Assembly (NCBI GenBank): GCA_017619735.1
Contig: JAFZRT010000055.1
Coordinates: 1-38,569 of the forward strand
DNA: 38,569 bases
Direction of reading: 5' to 3'
From: Clostridia bacterium
GTDB taxonomy: Bacteria; Bacillota; Clostridia; Christensenellales; CAG-138
Shown: one piece after another, positions 8,473 through 16,934 of the stretch
Layout: each line of letters opens with the position of its first letter
Position numbering within the stretch: the first letter of the stretch is position 1
The notes under the pieces: model-generated
Told to the model about the DNA's origin: nothing
Database searches by the model: none
The model's input: only the letters and a program-made list of their open reading frames with translations
Position numbers and translations under genes: made by a program

Positions 8473-8505
8473 AAAAAAGGCGTGCGGCGCACGCCTTTTC
8501 TTTTT
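8473..8505. terminator. bidirectional terminator
   Basis: GGCGTGC (8479-8485) pairs with GCACGCC (8489-8495). A-rich sequence lies on the left and T-rich on the right, so it can end both the PH-protein and the GerMN transcripts. Confidence 0.85.
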
Positions 8506-8508
8506 GCC

Positions 8509-9459
8509 TCAATATCCGTTCACGCTGTACGGGGGCGTTACCTCCTCCGGCGCGAAGGGCCTGCCGTTGACCTGTATCTCCAGCCGTTCGAAGTCGTAAA
8601 GCTCCCGCAACGTCAGCCAGAGCGAGCGGTAGGCGAGGCTGAAAAGCCCCTCCGTCTGCGCCGCGGCGGCGAAATCCTCCGACAGGTTGACCGTCGCCAT
8701 TCCGTTCTCTATCGCGGCGCCGAGCAGGAGCGTGTTTTCCGGGAAGCAGGACATGAGCCCCTTTCCGCGGGCGCCGTCGATGAGCGCCGACACGACCGCG
8801 TAAACGGAGGGCGATTTGCCCAGATACCTCGTCACGGGCACCGTCAAAGCGCCGCTGAGGTTCGGGAAATACAGCGTCGCCGCCGCAGAGCCCGCGGAGG
8901 CCGCAAGCTCCGGATCCTCCGGGTTAAGGTGATACGCGCCCTGCCTTACGGGCAGCTGCGTCCCGTTCTCCAGCGTGCCGCCCTCGCCGCCGCGGGTTAT
9001 CGTGACGGTGCTGACCGTGGCGAACTCCGTAAGCGTGTTGACTATCGCCTCTATCATGTCGAGCTCCGCCTCCGCCGTAGGCAGTCCCGCATATCCCGTA
9101 AGGTCCACCTTGGCGTTGCCGTCGATTATGGATATCGTCATATCGACGCCGTCGGGTATGGCGGGGACGAGCCCCATCCGCTTGGCCGCGGCGGTGTTCT
9201 CCCGCGTGCCGACCATGTATCCGAGGCAGGCGCGGGCGATCCCCGCCTCCCACGGGATGAGCTTCGTCACGGGGACGACGTACCCCTCGTCCGAGACGTA
9301 GTAGAGCGTCGCGCGGCGGAACGTGGTCTCGGCCTCCGGCGACTCCCTTATCTCCGTCGCCTCCGCCGTCCCGACGGGCCCCGGCGCTTCCGCCGCCCCT
9401 CCGCACCCGGCAAAGCATATCACGAGCGCCGCGATCAGCGCCAAAGCCGTTATCCTCAT
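8509..9459 (-). CDS. GerMN domain lipoprotein
   Basis: A 316-residue exported lipoprotein: the signal ends in FAGC with C19 as lipid attachment site. Two GerMN domains follow, beginning near ATLYYVSDEGYVVPVT (about residue 47) and ATLYFPNLSGALTVPVT (about residue 180). Each continues with the charged turn and the hydrophobic strand (GNAKVDLTGY; GMATVNLSEDF) of the family. GerMN domains occur in the spore protein GerM and in LpqB-type lipoproteins; a double-domain form is typical of Firmicutes. The role may be in spore or envelope assembly, but GerMN alone does not prove sporulation. The start has AGGAGGTG 5 nt upstream. Confidence 0.85.
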   Translation of the reverse strand: MRITALALIAALVICFAGCGGAAEAPGPVGTAEATEIRESPEAETTFRRATLYYVSDEGYVVPVTKLIPWEAGIARACLGYMVGTRENTAAAKRMGLVPAIPDGVDMTISIIDGNAKVDLTGYAGLPTAEAELDMIEAIVNTLTEFATVSTVTITRGGEGGTLENGTQLPVRQGAYHLNPEDPELAASAGSAAATLYFPNLSGALTVPVTRYLGKSPSVYAVVSALIDGARGKGLMSCFPENTLLLGAAIENGMATVNLSEDFAAAAQTEGLFSLAYRSLWLTLRELYDFERLEIQVNGRPFAPEEVTPPYSVNGY

Positions 9460-9517
9460 ACCGCACCTCCTGACGAATACTGCAGTTAACAATATTCGGC
9501 GGGCGGCAAAATAATGA

Positions 9518-9546
9518 TTCACTTGCGGCGCGGTCTATGGTAAAAT
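9518..9546 (+). promoter_or_regulatory. putative radC promoter
   Basis: TTCACT (9518-9523), 17-bp spacer, TAAAAT (9541-9546) with an extended TGG before the -10. Confidence 0.5.
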
Positions 9547-9575
9547 GGACAAAACGACATTCACGGAGGTATGCT

Positions 9576-10322
9576 ATGGCTCCCGAGAAGAACGGCAGGC
9601 CGGCGCCGCACGCCGGACACCGGCAGAGGATAAAGGAGCGGTATCTCGAAAAGGGCTTCGCCGCTCTCGACGATAAGGATATCCTCGAGCTGCTGCTGAC
9701 CTACGCCATACCGCGCAAGGACGTTTACGCCGTCTCGCGCGAGCTCGTCCACACCTTCGGCACGGCGGAAAACGTATTGGCCGCGCCTCCCGAGGCACTT
9801 CGCGAGGCGGGCGGCCTTACCGACCACACCGTGGTACTGCTGAAGCTCGTCAACGATATCCGCACGCAGCCCGACCGATTCATCGAGTACAGGCGCGAAC
9901 AGCTCAACAACGTGCTCGCCGCCGTCGAATACTGTCACCGGATACTCGGGCGCTTCCCAGAGGAGGCGGTGATAATGCTGTTCCTTGACAAGGAAAACTA
10001 CGTGATCGACGTTACGAAGGTCTCATACGGCTCCGCCGATTCCGCCGTGCTGCCCATTTACGGCATAGTCGAGACCGCCTGCCGCCACGGTATCGAGCGC
10101 GTGATCGTCGCGCACAATCACCCGTCCGGATCGTCCAATCCCTCCGCCGCGGACCTCATGGCGACCGACGCGCTGCGGTCGAAGCTCCTCTCCCACGGGA
10201 TAGAGCTTGCGGAGCACATAATCGTCGCACGGGAGGAGTGCACCGCGCTCCTGCACCACCAGACGCTCTCCCTGCCGGGAGGGGAGGTGTTCGCCCCGTG
10301 GAAGAACGACCCGAACGCCTGA
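9576..10322 (+). CDS. radC: RadC family JAB1/MPN domain protein
   Basis: A 248-residue RadC/UPF0758 protein. The N-terminal part (about residues 10-95) holds the helix-hairpin-helix-like region, and the JAB/MPN metalloprotease-fold domain fills about residues 110-240. The zinc motif is complete: H180-N-H182-P-S-G with D193 downstream. The family was named for a DNA repair phenotype that was later disputed, and its biochemical role is unknown. The ATG at 9576 has CGGAGGT close upstream. It is monocistronic, between a divergent GerMN gene and a convergent exonuclease gene. Confidence 0.92.
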   Translation: MAPEKNGRPAPHAGHRQRIKERYLEKGFAALDDKDILELLLTYAIPRKDVYAVSRELVHTFGTAENVLAAPPEALREAGGLTDHTVVLLKLVNDIRTQPDRFIEYRREQLNNVLAAVEYCHRILGRFPEEAVIMLFLDKENYVIDVTKVSYGSADSAVLPIYGIVETACRHGIERVIVAHNHPSGSSNPSAADLMATDALRSKLLSHGIELAEHIIVAREECTALLHHQTLSLPGGEVFAPWKNDPNA

Positions 10323-10330
10323 CCGAATAA

Positions 10331-10368
10331 AAAAACGCCGTGCCAATATGCACGGCGCTGTTTTTTTC
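10331..10368. terminator. bidirectional terminator between radC and xth
   Basis: CGCCGTGC (10336-10343) pairs with GCACGGCG (10350-10357). An A run lies on the left and a T run on the right. Confidence 0.9.
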
Positions 10369-10369
10369 T

Positions 10370-11122
10370 TTACTTCAGTATCAGGCCGACGGGGCAGTGG
10401 TCGCTGCCCATAACGTCCTTGTAGATGACCGCGTCGCCGACCCTATCCATGAAACGCCTGCTCGTGAGGAAATAGTCGATGCGCCAGCCGACGTCCTTTT
10501 CACGCGCGCGGAACATGTAGCTCCACCATGTGTACGCGGCGCGGTCGGGGTATATCTCGCGGAAGGCGTCGGCGAAACCGGATCCCAGCAGGACCGTCAT
10601 CTTTTCGCGCTCCTCATCCGTAAAGCCGGCGTTGCCGCGGTTCGACCTGGCGTTCTTGAGGTCGATCTCCTCATGCGCGACGTTCATATCGCCGCAGACC
10701 ACGACGGGCTTGTCCGCGTCGAGCGAAAGGAGGTATTCGCGGAAGGCGTCCTCCCACTCGCATCTGAACGGCAGACGCGTCAGCTCCCTCTGGGCGTTGG
10801 GCGTGTAGACCGTGACGAAGTAGAAATCGCCCATGTCGAGGGTGATGACCCTGCCCTCGCCTTCGAATCTTTCGCCCATGTCCATTCCGAGGAACACGCG
10901 CTCCGGCTCCTTTTTCGTGAATACCGCCGTGCCGGAATAGCCCTTCTTTTGGGCGTAGTTCCAATAGCAGTGATAGCCCTCCGGCGCAAAGTCGATCTGC
11001 CCCTCCTGGAGCTTCGTCTCCTGCAGGGCGAAAATGTCCGCGTCCTCCGCGGCGAAGAAATCGGCAAAGCCCTTGCCCATGCAGGCCCTGAGGCCGTTAA
11101 CGTTCCATGATATGAGTTTCAT
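10370..11122 (-). CDS. xth: exodeoxyribonuclease III
   Basis: A 250-residue ExoIII/ExoA-type AP endonuclease and 3'-5' exonuclease for base-excision repair. All catalytic residues of the family are present: N7 (SWNVNG), E35 (LQETKL), Y106 (TVYTPN), D145/N147 (GDMNVAH), D216 (RIDYFL) and D241-H242 (SDHCPV). Length and collinearity match the bacterial ExoA group. The start is the ATG before KLISWNVNG with AAGGGG upstream; a longer start would overlap the upstream kinase gene. It follows the kinase by 47 bp and likely shares its transcript. Confidence 0.95.
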   Translation of the reverse strand: MKLISWNVNGLRACMGKGFADFFAAEDADIFALQETKLQEGQIDFAPEGYHCYWNYAQKKGYSGTAVFTKKEPERVFLGMDMGERFEGEGRVITLDMGDFYFVTVYTPNAQRELTRLPFRCEWEDAFREYLLSLDADKPVVVCGDMNVAHEEIDLKNARSNRGNAGFTDEEREKMTVLLGSGFADAFREIYPDRAAYTWWSYMFRAREKDVGWRIDYFLTSRRFMDRVGDAVIYKDVMGSDHCPVGLILK

Positions 11123-11169
11123 GCTTTTCGGTCCCCTTTTCAGAATATGATCCCGTTCTTCCCCGCAGG

Positions 11170-12834
11170 TCATTTATAGAAGCTGTTGCCGCCTATGAAC
11201 TCGCGCAGTACGGAGGTGGGCGGTATCTCGTCCTCGACATTCGCCTCGAGGAAGTAGTTGAGGTACTTGACTATGGAGCGCGCCATGCAGTAGTACTCGC
11301 TCTCGGGCGGTACGGTGAGGAGCAGCGGGTAAACGTGGCGCTTCATTATCGCGGGCTCGTAATGGAGCACGGTGTTCAGTATCATATCCGCCTCCTCCTG
11401 GAAGGGGAATATCCAGCGCTTTTCGCCGCGGCGGACGCTCGCCCACATGGCAAGCGTGCGCTCCATCGAAGCGCCGCGCGTCTCGTAATCGCGCACGAGG
11501 CGGCGAAGAATCCTGAGGTCGGTGGTGCGGACGCGGTTGTGATCGTCGAGATTGATCGTCGTCAGCGCGGAAACGTACACGCGGAACACCTTTTCGCGGT
11601 CGACGCCCTCGCCGAGCATCATGGGATTGAGGCCGTGTATGCCCTCGATGATCATTATCTGATCCCTGCCGCAGCGCATGACGAGGCCGTTCTCCTTCGG
11701 CTTTTGGGTGACGAAATCGAATATCGGGGTCTCGACCTCCTCGCCCGCCATGAGCAGCTTGAGGTCGTGATTGAAGCGGGCGATATCGAGGGCGTTGATG
11801 TGCTCGAAATCGAGCTCGCCGTTTTCGTCGCGCGGGCAGAAGCGGCGGTCGCAGTAGTAGTTGTCGAGCGATATCATGATGGGGTCGAAGCCCTCCGCCC
11901 GAAGCTGCGTCGCGATGCGGTTTGCGGAGGTGGTCTTGCCGGAGGACGAAGGCCCCGCGAGCATGACCGCCTTTGCGCCGCGCTCTATAATGGCGTCCGC
12001 GGTCTTCGCGAACATCTTTTCATGCAGGGCCTCGTTGACCCGTATGAGCTCGCGCACGGAGCCGTTCTCGACGCGGGTGTTGAGCTCGTTCGCGGTGGAG
12101 CAGGTCATGAGCCGGCCCCAGTCGTCCGTCCGCTTGAACACGGCGGACATCTTGGGATAGTCGACGTACGGCGCGGGACGGTCCGGATCCTCACGCGCGG
12201 GGCGCATCATGACGAGGCCGCCCTCCATGAAGTGGAGATCGAAAACGGACACGAAGCCCGTCGACGGGGCCGTCTCGCCGTAGTAGTAATCGATGTAATC
12301 GCTGTATTCGGGGCAGCGGTAGACGTCGAAATAGCTGAACCTGCGCCATTTCAGGAGCTTCGCCTTGTCGTACTGGCCGTCCTTTTCGAAGAAGGCCAGC
12401 GCCTCGCTAATGCTCATACGCTTCCTGACGAGCCTGTAGTCGGCGGCGGTGACGCGCTCCATCTCCCGCTTGAGCTCCGCCATGTCGGCCTCGGAGAAGG
12501 CGGGATCCTTGTCGACGGTCATGTACACGCCCTTGCCGAGGGAGTACCTTACGAACACCCTCGCGCCGGGGAAGAGCTTGCGCATGCACATAATGAGCAC
12601 GAACTGGAGCGTGCGCTCGTAGACCCTTACGCCCTCCTCGTCGTCGAAGTGCAGAAGGTCGACGTCCACCTCGTGCATGGGGGTATAGGAGAGGTTGAAT
12701 ATCTCGCCCCCTATGCGCGCGGCGAGAGGACGGTCGGACACGCCGGAGCCCATGAGCCCCAGCTTTCCGGCGGCCTCCATTATGGTCTCGCCCTGGCGGA
12801 TGTCGCAGGGCTTTTTTTCGATGTTGATTATCAT
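11170..12834 (-). CDS. nucleoside (uridine-type) kinase with N-terminal TGS-like domain
   Basis: A 554-residue two-part protein. Residues 1-60 form a TGS-like/ThrRS-N-type beta-grasp domain, and about 60-230 resembles the threonyl-tRNA synthetase second additional domain, here with FHEWAH-type residues not evident. The C-terminal part (about 285-490) is a uridine kinase/PRK fold with Walker A GPSSSGKTT (294-302), the substrate motif SLDNYY, the FDHINALD-like FEHINALD and IIEGIHGLNP. The architecture is the Clostridia and Thermotogae nucleoside kinase group, expected to phosphorylate uridine or a related nucleoside; the exact substrate is not readable. It is first in an operon with xth. Confidence 0.88.
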   Translation of the reverse strand: MIINIEKKPCDIRQGETIMEAAGKLGLMGSGVSDRPLAARIGGEIFNLSYTPMHEVDVDLLHFDDEEGVRVYERTLQFVLIMCMRKLFPGARVFVRYSLGKGVYMTVDKDPAFSEADMAELKREMERVTAADYRLVRKRMSISEALAFFEKDGQYDKAKLLKWRRFSYFDVYRCPEYSDYIDYYYGETAPSTGFVSVFDLHFMEGGLVMMRPAREDPDRPAPYVDYPKMSAVFKRTDDWGRLMTCSTANELNTRVENGSVRELIRVNEALHEKMFAKTADAIIERGAKAVMLAGPSSSGKTTSANRIATQLRAEGFDPIMISLDNYYCDRRFCPRDENGELDFEHINALDIARFNHDLKLLMAGEEVETPIFDFVTQKPKENGLVMRCGRDQIMIIEGIHGLNPMMLGEGVDREKVFRVYVSALTTINLDDHNRVRTTDLRILRRLVRDYETRGASMERTLAMWASVRRGEKRWIFPFQEEADMILNTVLHYEPAIMKRHVYPLLLTVPPESEYYCMARSIVKYLNYFLEANVEDEIPPTSVLREFIGGNSFYK

Positions 12835-12849
12835 ATGGTTCGCCTTTCA

Positions 12850-12880
12850 AAAGGGCGGCCTTGCCTTCGGCCCTCCCTTT
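12850..12880 (-). promoter_or_regulatory. leader hairpin before the nucleoside kinase
   Basis: AAAGGGCGGCC (12850-12860) can pair imperfectly with GGCCCTCCCTTT (12869-12880), in the 5' leader and close to the start codon. No T run follows, so it is not a terminator; it may affect RNA stability or translation. Confidence 0.35.
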
Positions 12881-12895
12881 GCTGTATTACTTGAT

Positions 12896-12924
12896 ATTAT
12901 ATTATAACAGGCCATCCTTCGCAA
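12896..12924 (-). promoter_or_regulatory. promoter of kinase-xth operon
   Basis: Minus-strand TTGCGA (12919-12924), 17-bp spacer, TATAAT (12896-12901). A second overlapping TATAAT lies at 12901-12906. Confidence 0.65.
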
Positions 12925-12962
12925 TAACTATTTGCCCGCGGCGCGTTTTTTTGCCGAGACTA

Positions 12963-12991
12963 TTGCATTCGGCACGGCGCGGGATTATAAT
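12963..12991 (+). promoter_or_regulatory. promoter of the TPP leader and thiT
   Basis: TTGCAT (12963-12968), 17-bp spacer, TATAAT (12986-12991), just upstream of the riboswitch. Confidence 0.7.
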
Positions 12992-13012
12992 ACATATGAA
13001 AACAGAACAGCT

Positions 13013-13095
13013 CCGCTGGGCGCGCACTGCGGATCGCCGCATTGCTGAGATCGAGCCTTTGAACCTGTCGGGATAATGCCTGCGTAGGGAAGCGG
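13013..13095 (+). ncRNA. TPP riboswitch (THI element)
   Basis: The conserved thiamine pyrophosphate aptamer core is present: CTGAGA (13045-13050), GAACCTG (13061-13067), GGATAATGCC and GCGTAGGGA. CCGCT (13013-13017) and AGCGG (13091-13095) form stem P1. It lies between promoter and thiT and is followed by an intrinsic terminator, so TPP should switch off transcription of the thiamine transporter. Confidence 0.96.
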
Positions 13096-13116
13096 TACGG
13101 AAATAAAAGCTTTATG

Positions 13117-13149
13117 CCCTCCGCACCGAAACGGAGGGTCTTGTTTTTA
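13117..13149 (+). terminator. riboswitch-controlled terminator
   Basis: CCCTCCG (13117-13123) pairs with CGGAGGG (13132-13138), followed by TCTTGTTTTT. It is the expression platform of the TPP riboswitch; thiT begins just after it. Confidence 0.85.
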
Positions 13150-13161
13150 AGGAAGGATAAT

Positions 13162-13938
13162 ATGGCACTTACGGTTATCGGGATACTGTTCCTGCTGGCG
13201 GGCGGATTCGGCGTCGGTTACGGCTTCTTCGGCGACTTTTCGAATATTGCCGAAGACAGCATACTTGCGGGCCTCGGCGAATACGCGTCCCTTGCTTTCA
13301 TACAGCTCGGAGCGGTTGTATTCGTCATCGGCCTCATAATGCTCATAATCGGCCTCAAGAGCAGGCCGAAGATCACGACGATACAGCTCGTCGAGAGCGC
13401 GCTCATGATCGCCGTCGCGGTCGTGCTGAACGAGCTTTTGAAGATCCCCTCCCCTCTGGGCGGCGGTCTCACGGTCGTCAGCATGCTCCCGCTGGTCATC
13501 ATCAGCCACCGTCACGGCGCGGGCTGGGGCCTTTTCACGGCGTTCGTATTCAGCATCATCGAGCTCATATTCGGTCTTAAGAACGTCGGCTACGCGAGCA
13601 CCCCGATAATGGCCGCGGGCGTGATATTCCTCGATTACATACTCGCCTACACCGTCATCGGCCTCTCCGGCGCGTTCGGCAAGAGCCGTGCCGCCGTCGC
13701 CGTCGGCATCGCGGTCACGTTCACGCTCCGCTTCATCTGCCACCTCGTCGCCGGCGCGTGGATCTGGGAAGCCTGGATGCCCGAGGAGTACATGGGCATG
13801 ACCATGACGAACCCCTGGATCTACTCCGCGCTGTACAACGGCTGGTACATGGCCGCCGAGCTGGTGCTGACCGAGATAGTCGCGATGCTCATCTACAAGC
13901 CGCTCGAAAAGTACTTCCGCGGCGAAGCGCTGAAGTAA
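13162..13938 (+). CDS. thiT: ECF-type thiamine transporter S component, N-terminally extended
   Basis: A 258-residue membrane protein. Residues from about 75 onward match ThiT, the thiamine-binding S subunit of the energy-coupling factor transporters: ESALMIAVAVVLN, ISHRHGAGWGLFTAF, then RFICHLVAGAWIWEAWMPE with the aromatic residues that stack on thiamine. ThiT is usually about 190 residues with six helices; here about 75 extra residues with two more hydrophobic segments precede it. The general ATPases and T subunit (EcfA, EcfA', EcfT) are not in this window. The ATG at 13162 has AAGGAAGG upstream. The TPP riboswitch independently supports the thiamine role. Confidence 0.9.
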   Translation: MALTVIGILFLLAGGFGVGYGFFGDFSNIAEDSILAGLGEYASLAFIQLGAVVFVIGLIMLIIGLKSRPKITTIQLVESALMIAVAVVLNELLKIPSPLGGGLTVVSMLPLVIISHRHGAGWGLFTAFVFSIIELIFGLKNVGYASTPIMAAGVIFLDYILAYTVIGLSGAFGKSRAAVAVGIAVTFTLRFICHLVAGAWIWEAWMPEEYMGMTMTNPWIYSALYNGWYMAAELVLTEIVAMLIYKPLEKYFRGEALK

Positions 13939-13953
13939 TAGTATAGGACAAAA

Positions 13954-13990
13954 CGCCGCCCCTTAACGGGGCGGTATTTCTTTTGCTTTT
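13954..13990 (+). terminator. thiT terminator
   Basis: CCGCCCC (13956-13962) pairs with GGGGCGG (13968-13974), followed by TATTTCTTTTGCTTTTC. Confidence 0.85.
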
Positions 13991-14006
13991 CTTTTTGCGC
14001 GCGGTA

Positions 14007-14015
14007 TGGTATTAT
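14007..14015 (+). promoter_or_regulatory. putative coaE promoter (extended -10)
   Basis: TGGTATTAT at 14007-14015 is an extended -10. No convincing -35 lies at 17 bp, so support is modest. Confidence 0.35.
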
Positions 14016-14037
14016 ATAAAGGTTAGGGGGTGTTACC

Positions 14038-14676
14038 GTGATAGGTTTGACAGGAGGCATCGCCTCGGGCAAGAGCACCGTAACGCGGTATCTTGCCTTC
14101 AAGGGCGCCTATATCGCCGACGCCGACGCCATCTCGAGGGAGGTCATGGATCTGCCCGAGGTGCTTCGTTCCGTGCGCCTCGCCTTCGGGCCGGAGGTGT
14201 TTTCGGAGGACGGCAGTCTTGACCGAAGGGCGCTTGCGCGGCGCGCTTTCGCCGACGAAGAAGGCGCGAAGCTGCTGGATTCCATCACACACCCCGTCAT
14301 CGCGCGCGAGCTTATCGCCCGCGTCAGGGAGGCGGAGGCCTCCCGGGAATACTCCCTCGTTTTCGTCGACGCGCCGCTCCTTATCGAATCGGGGTTCTAT
14401 ACCCTCTGCGACAGGATATGGCTCGTCACCGCCGACGCAGAAACGCGCATAGCCCGCGTTATGCTGCGGGACGGTCTGACCCGCGCGGAGGCCGAGATGC
14501 GGATAGCGCGGCAGATGCCCGACGAGGAGAAGCGCCGTTACGCCTCCACCGTCATCGAGAACGACGGCGGGCTTGCGGAGCTCCTGTCCCGCGTGGAGGA
14601 GGCGTACGCCGAGGAGCTGATGCTTTCGCGCGATCCCGATTACGACGATATCAGGACCGACTATGACGAACAGTAA
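14038..14676 (+). CDS. coaE: dephospho-CoA kinase
   Basis: A 212-residue P-loop kinase that phosphorylates dephospho-CoA at the 3' ribose hydroxyl, the last step of coenzyme A synthesis. The P-loop GLTGGIASGKST occupies residues 3-14. The family signatures DADAISREVMD, the lid region with DEEKRRYA and the terminal VIENDGG are all present. Translation starts with GTG at 14038, preceded by AGGGGGTG. The 3' end overlaps the lytic transglycosylase gene by 14 bp, so the two are translationally coupled. Confidence 0.95.
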   Translation: MIGLTGGIASGKSTVTRYLAFKGAYIADADAISREVMDLPEVLRSVRLAFGPEVFSEDGSLDRRALARRAFADEEGAKLLDSITHPVIARELIARVREAEASREYSLVFVDAPLLIESGFYTLCDRIWLVTADAETRIARVMLRDGLTRAEAEMRIARQMPDEEKRRYASTVIENDGGLAELLSRVEEAYAEELMLSRDPDYDDIRTDYDEQ

Positions 14677-15253
14677 AAAAAGCCGCGGCGGGAGCCGCGC
14701 GATACCTATACTTATAATCGTTCTCCTGCTTCTGGCGGGGATACTTGCGGCCGGTATAGCCGTCTCCGGCCGTATCGGAAAGATCGCGCATCCCTTGAAA
14801 TACGTCGACGAGCTGAAGGCCGCCGCCGACCGCTACGGGCTCGAAAGGAGCCTCGTCGCCGCGGTGGTGGAGACCGAGAGCAGCTTCCGCGCGGACGCGG
14901 TCTCCGGCGACGGAGCCGTAGGCCTCATGCAGATACTGCCCTCCACGGCGGAGTGGATCGCCTTCCGCAAGGGCGAGGAATACGTCGACGGGAGCTTGAC
15001 CGATCCCGCGGTGAACCTTGATTACGGCTGCTGGCTGCTGCGCTTCCTGCTCGACAGGTACGGCGGGAACACCCGCTTCGCGCTGATCGCATACAACGCC
15101 GGTCACGGACGGCTCGACGCATGGCTGAAGGACGATCCCACGGGCGAGCTGCCCGAGATCCCCTATGCCGAGACGCGCGGCTACGTCAACAGGGTCACGA
15201 GCTGTATGGAAAAATACGAAAAGATGTATGAAAAAGAACTTGGCGACAACTGA
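14663..15253 (+). CDS. membrane-anchored lytic transglycosylase (SLT domain)
   Basis: A 196-residue protein with an N-terminal membrane helix (about residues 13-36) and a Slt70-type lysozyme domain outside the membrane. The catalytic glutamate is E72 in ETESSF; GLMQILPSTA (87-96) and ALIAYNAGHGRL are the other SLT signatures. It should cleave the glycan strands of peptidoglycan to give 1,6-anhydromuramyl ends. Clostridia often place this small SLT protein directly after coaE, as here. Its 3' end overlaps the next gene by 26 bp. Confidence 0.92.
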   Translation: MTNSKKSRGGSRAIPILIIVLLLLAGILAAGIAVSGRIGKIAHPLKYVDELKAAADRYGLERSLVAAVVETESSFRADAVSGDGAVGLMQILPSTAEWIAFRKGEEYVDGSLTDPAVNLDYGCWLLRFLLDRYGGNTRFALIAYNAGHGRLDAWLKDDPTGELPEIPYAETRGYVNRVTSCMEKYEKMYEKELGDN

Positions 15254-16850
15254 ATCGAGGCGCGCCTTTGCGCTGTTCGCGGCGCTGCTATTCGTGCTCG
15301 CGGCGGTATCGGGCGGCTGCTCCGGCCGTGGCATAGGCCCCGCCGGGCCTACGCAGTCTCCCCTGCCCTCCACGACGCCCGAAGCAGATCCCGAGCCCGT
15401 CGAGGGCGGCACGCTGCGCCTGCCCATGCCCGTCAACGCCTCCCGTTCCGACCCGCTTGTAGTCAATACCGAGGAGATGCTCTATCTCTTTTCGCTCGTT
15501 TACGACAGCCTGCTGACGGTAAACTCCGCGGGCGAGCTCGAGCCCTGCCTTTGCGAGAGCTGGACGAGCGAGGGCGGCGGCACATGGCTCCTCCGCCTGC
15601 GCGAGGGCGTCAAATGGCACGACGGCTCCGGCACGCTCACCGCGGAGGACGTCGTTTCGACCTACCGTGCGCTGACCCAGCTGGAGGACAGCTACTACAA
15701 ATACTGCCTCTCGCACATCGTCAGTATGCAGTCCGCAGGCGGGCTTTTCGTCCGCGTCAAGCTGAACATCAGCGGCATAATGGGGCTTTATTCGCTGACG
15801 TTCCCCGTGCGGCGCTCCGCGGAGCTGATGGGCACCGGCGCTTACCGCGTGGAGAGGAGCGACGATCACAGGATAATACTCACGGTCAACACCGACTGGT
15901 GGGACAAGATACCCTACATTACGCGCATCGTTTTCGAGGAGAGGGATTCGAACACCACCGCCCTCGCCTCCTATGAGGCGGGCCAGCTGAACATGGTCCC
16001 AACCGACATACTGACCGCGGGCAAATACCACGAGAGCGGCGTGACCGACGTGCACGACATAATGACGCAGAGCATGGAGGTCCTTCTTTTCAACCACAAC
16101 CGCCCCCTGTTCACCGACATACGCCTGCGGCAGGCGGTCGCACGCGGCATAAACCGCAGCCGCATCGTCACGAACGTCTACATGAACAGGGCGCGCGCGG
16201 CCGACGTGCCCATACCGCCCGACAGCTGGCTGTACGACAGCCGCATAGCCGTCATGAACTACGATCCCGACGCGGCGCTCTCGCTCATCGAGGACGCGGG
16301 CTACACCGTGCTCTCCAAGGAGGGCCTGCGCTTCTCCAAGAGCGGCGGGCATCTTTCGATAAAGCTCCTTACCAGCGCGACCACCGAAAACACCGTGAGG
16401 AGCGACGCCGCGAACATGATCGCCTCCCAGCTCGAGACGCTCGGCTTCAAGGTCGAGGTCGTTACGGCGGCGCACGCCCTCGGCGATCCCGAGAGCGAGT
16501 TCATAAAGGCGCTCCGCAAGGGCGACTGGGATCTGGCGCTCGTCGGGTTCAATCTCGGCCCGGGCAACGAGCTTTCGAGCTATTTCGACGCGGGCGGCGC
16601 GAACAATTTCGGCCATATCTCCGACAGCAGGCTGCGGCTCCTCGCACAGACCATGCTCTCCGCCGCGGGCGAAGAGGAGCTTCGCGAGGCGTCGTACGAG
16701 CTGCAGAGCTGCTTTGCGGAGACGCTCCCCTTCCTCACGCTGTACTTCCGGCTGAACAGCATCATCTGCTCCTCCGACGTCAGGGGGATCGACGGCGCCA
16801 GAGAGCCGCTGCTCTTCGCAAACGAGAAGAACTGGTACATCTCCCGCTGA
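15228..16850 (+). CDS. peptide-type ABC transporter substrate-binding lipoprotein (SBP family 5)
   Basis: A 540-residue exported lipoprotein; the signal ends in SGGC, with C31 lipidated. After a Pro/Thr linker the mature part matches family 5 solute-binding proteins (OppA/DppA type): LVYDSLLTVN, CESWTSEGGGTWLLRLREGVKWHDG, LTAEDVV and DIRLRQAVARGINR. No permease or ATPase gene lies nearby, so it is an orphan binding protein: it may share a transporter encoded elsewhere or have a cell-wall role (murein peptides), which its place directly after a lytic transglycosylase makes attractive. The start is the ATG inside the end of the SLT gene, because it begins a standard signal peptide. Confidence 0.85.
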   Translation: MKKNLATTESRRAFALFAALLFVLAAVSGGCSGRGIGPAGPTQSPLPSTTPEADPEPVEGGTLRLPMPVNASRSDPLVVNTEEMLYLFSLVYDSLLTVNSAGELEPCLCESWTSEGGGTWLLRLREGVKWHDGSGTLTAEDVVSTYRALTQLEDSYYKYCLSHIVSMQSAGGLFVRVKLNISGIMGLYSLTFPVRRSAELMGTGAYRVERSDDHRIILTVNTDWWDKIPYITRIVFEERDSNTTALASYEAGQLNMVPTDILTAGKYHESGVTDVHDIMTQSMEVLLFNHNRPLFTDIRLRQAVARGINRSRIVTNVYMNRARAADVPIPPDSWLYDSRIAVMNYDPDAALSLIEDAGYTVLSKEGLRFSKSGGHLSIKLLTSATTENTVRSDAANMIASQLETLGFKVEVVTAAHALGDPESEFIKALRKGDWDLALVGFNLGPGNELSSYFDAGGANNFGHISDSRLRLLAQTMLSAAGEEELREASYELQSCFAETLPFLTLYFRLNSIICSSDVRGIDGAREPLLFANEKNWYISR

Positions 16851-16868
16851 AACAACCGAAAAAATGCA

Positions 16869-16901
16869 AACAGAACGGGGACTTTCCGTCCCCGTTCTGT
16901 T
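16869..16901 (+). terminator. strong hairpin after the coaE operon
   Basis: AACAGAACGGGGAC (16869-16882) and GTCCCCGTTCTGTT (16888-16901) form a perfect 14-bp stem with loop TTTCC. The T tract is short, so it could be a terminator or an RNA stabiliser. Confidence 0.65.
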
Positions 16902-16934
16902 ACGTGATGCTAATATGGAGTTAGGAGGTTTTCC

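Noticed and set aside
8509..9459. The GerMN protein as proof of a spore-forming organism
   Set aside because: GerMN domains also occur in non-sporulating bacteria, and no other sporulation gene is visible here.
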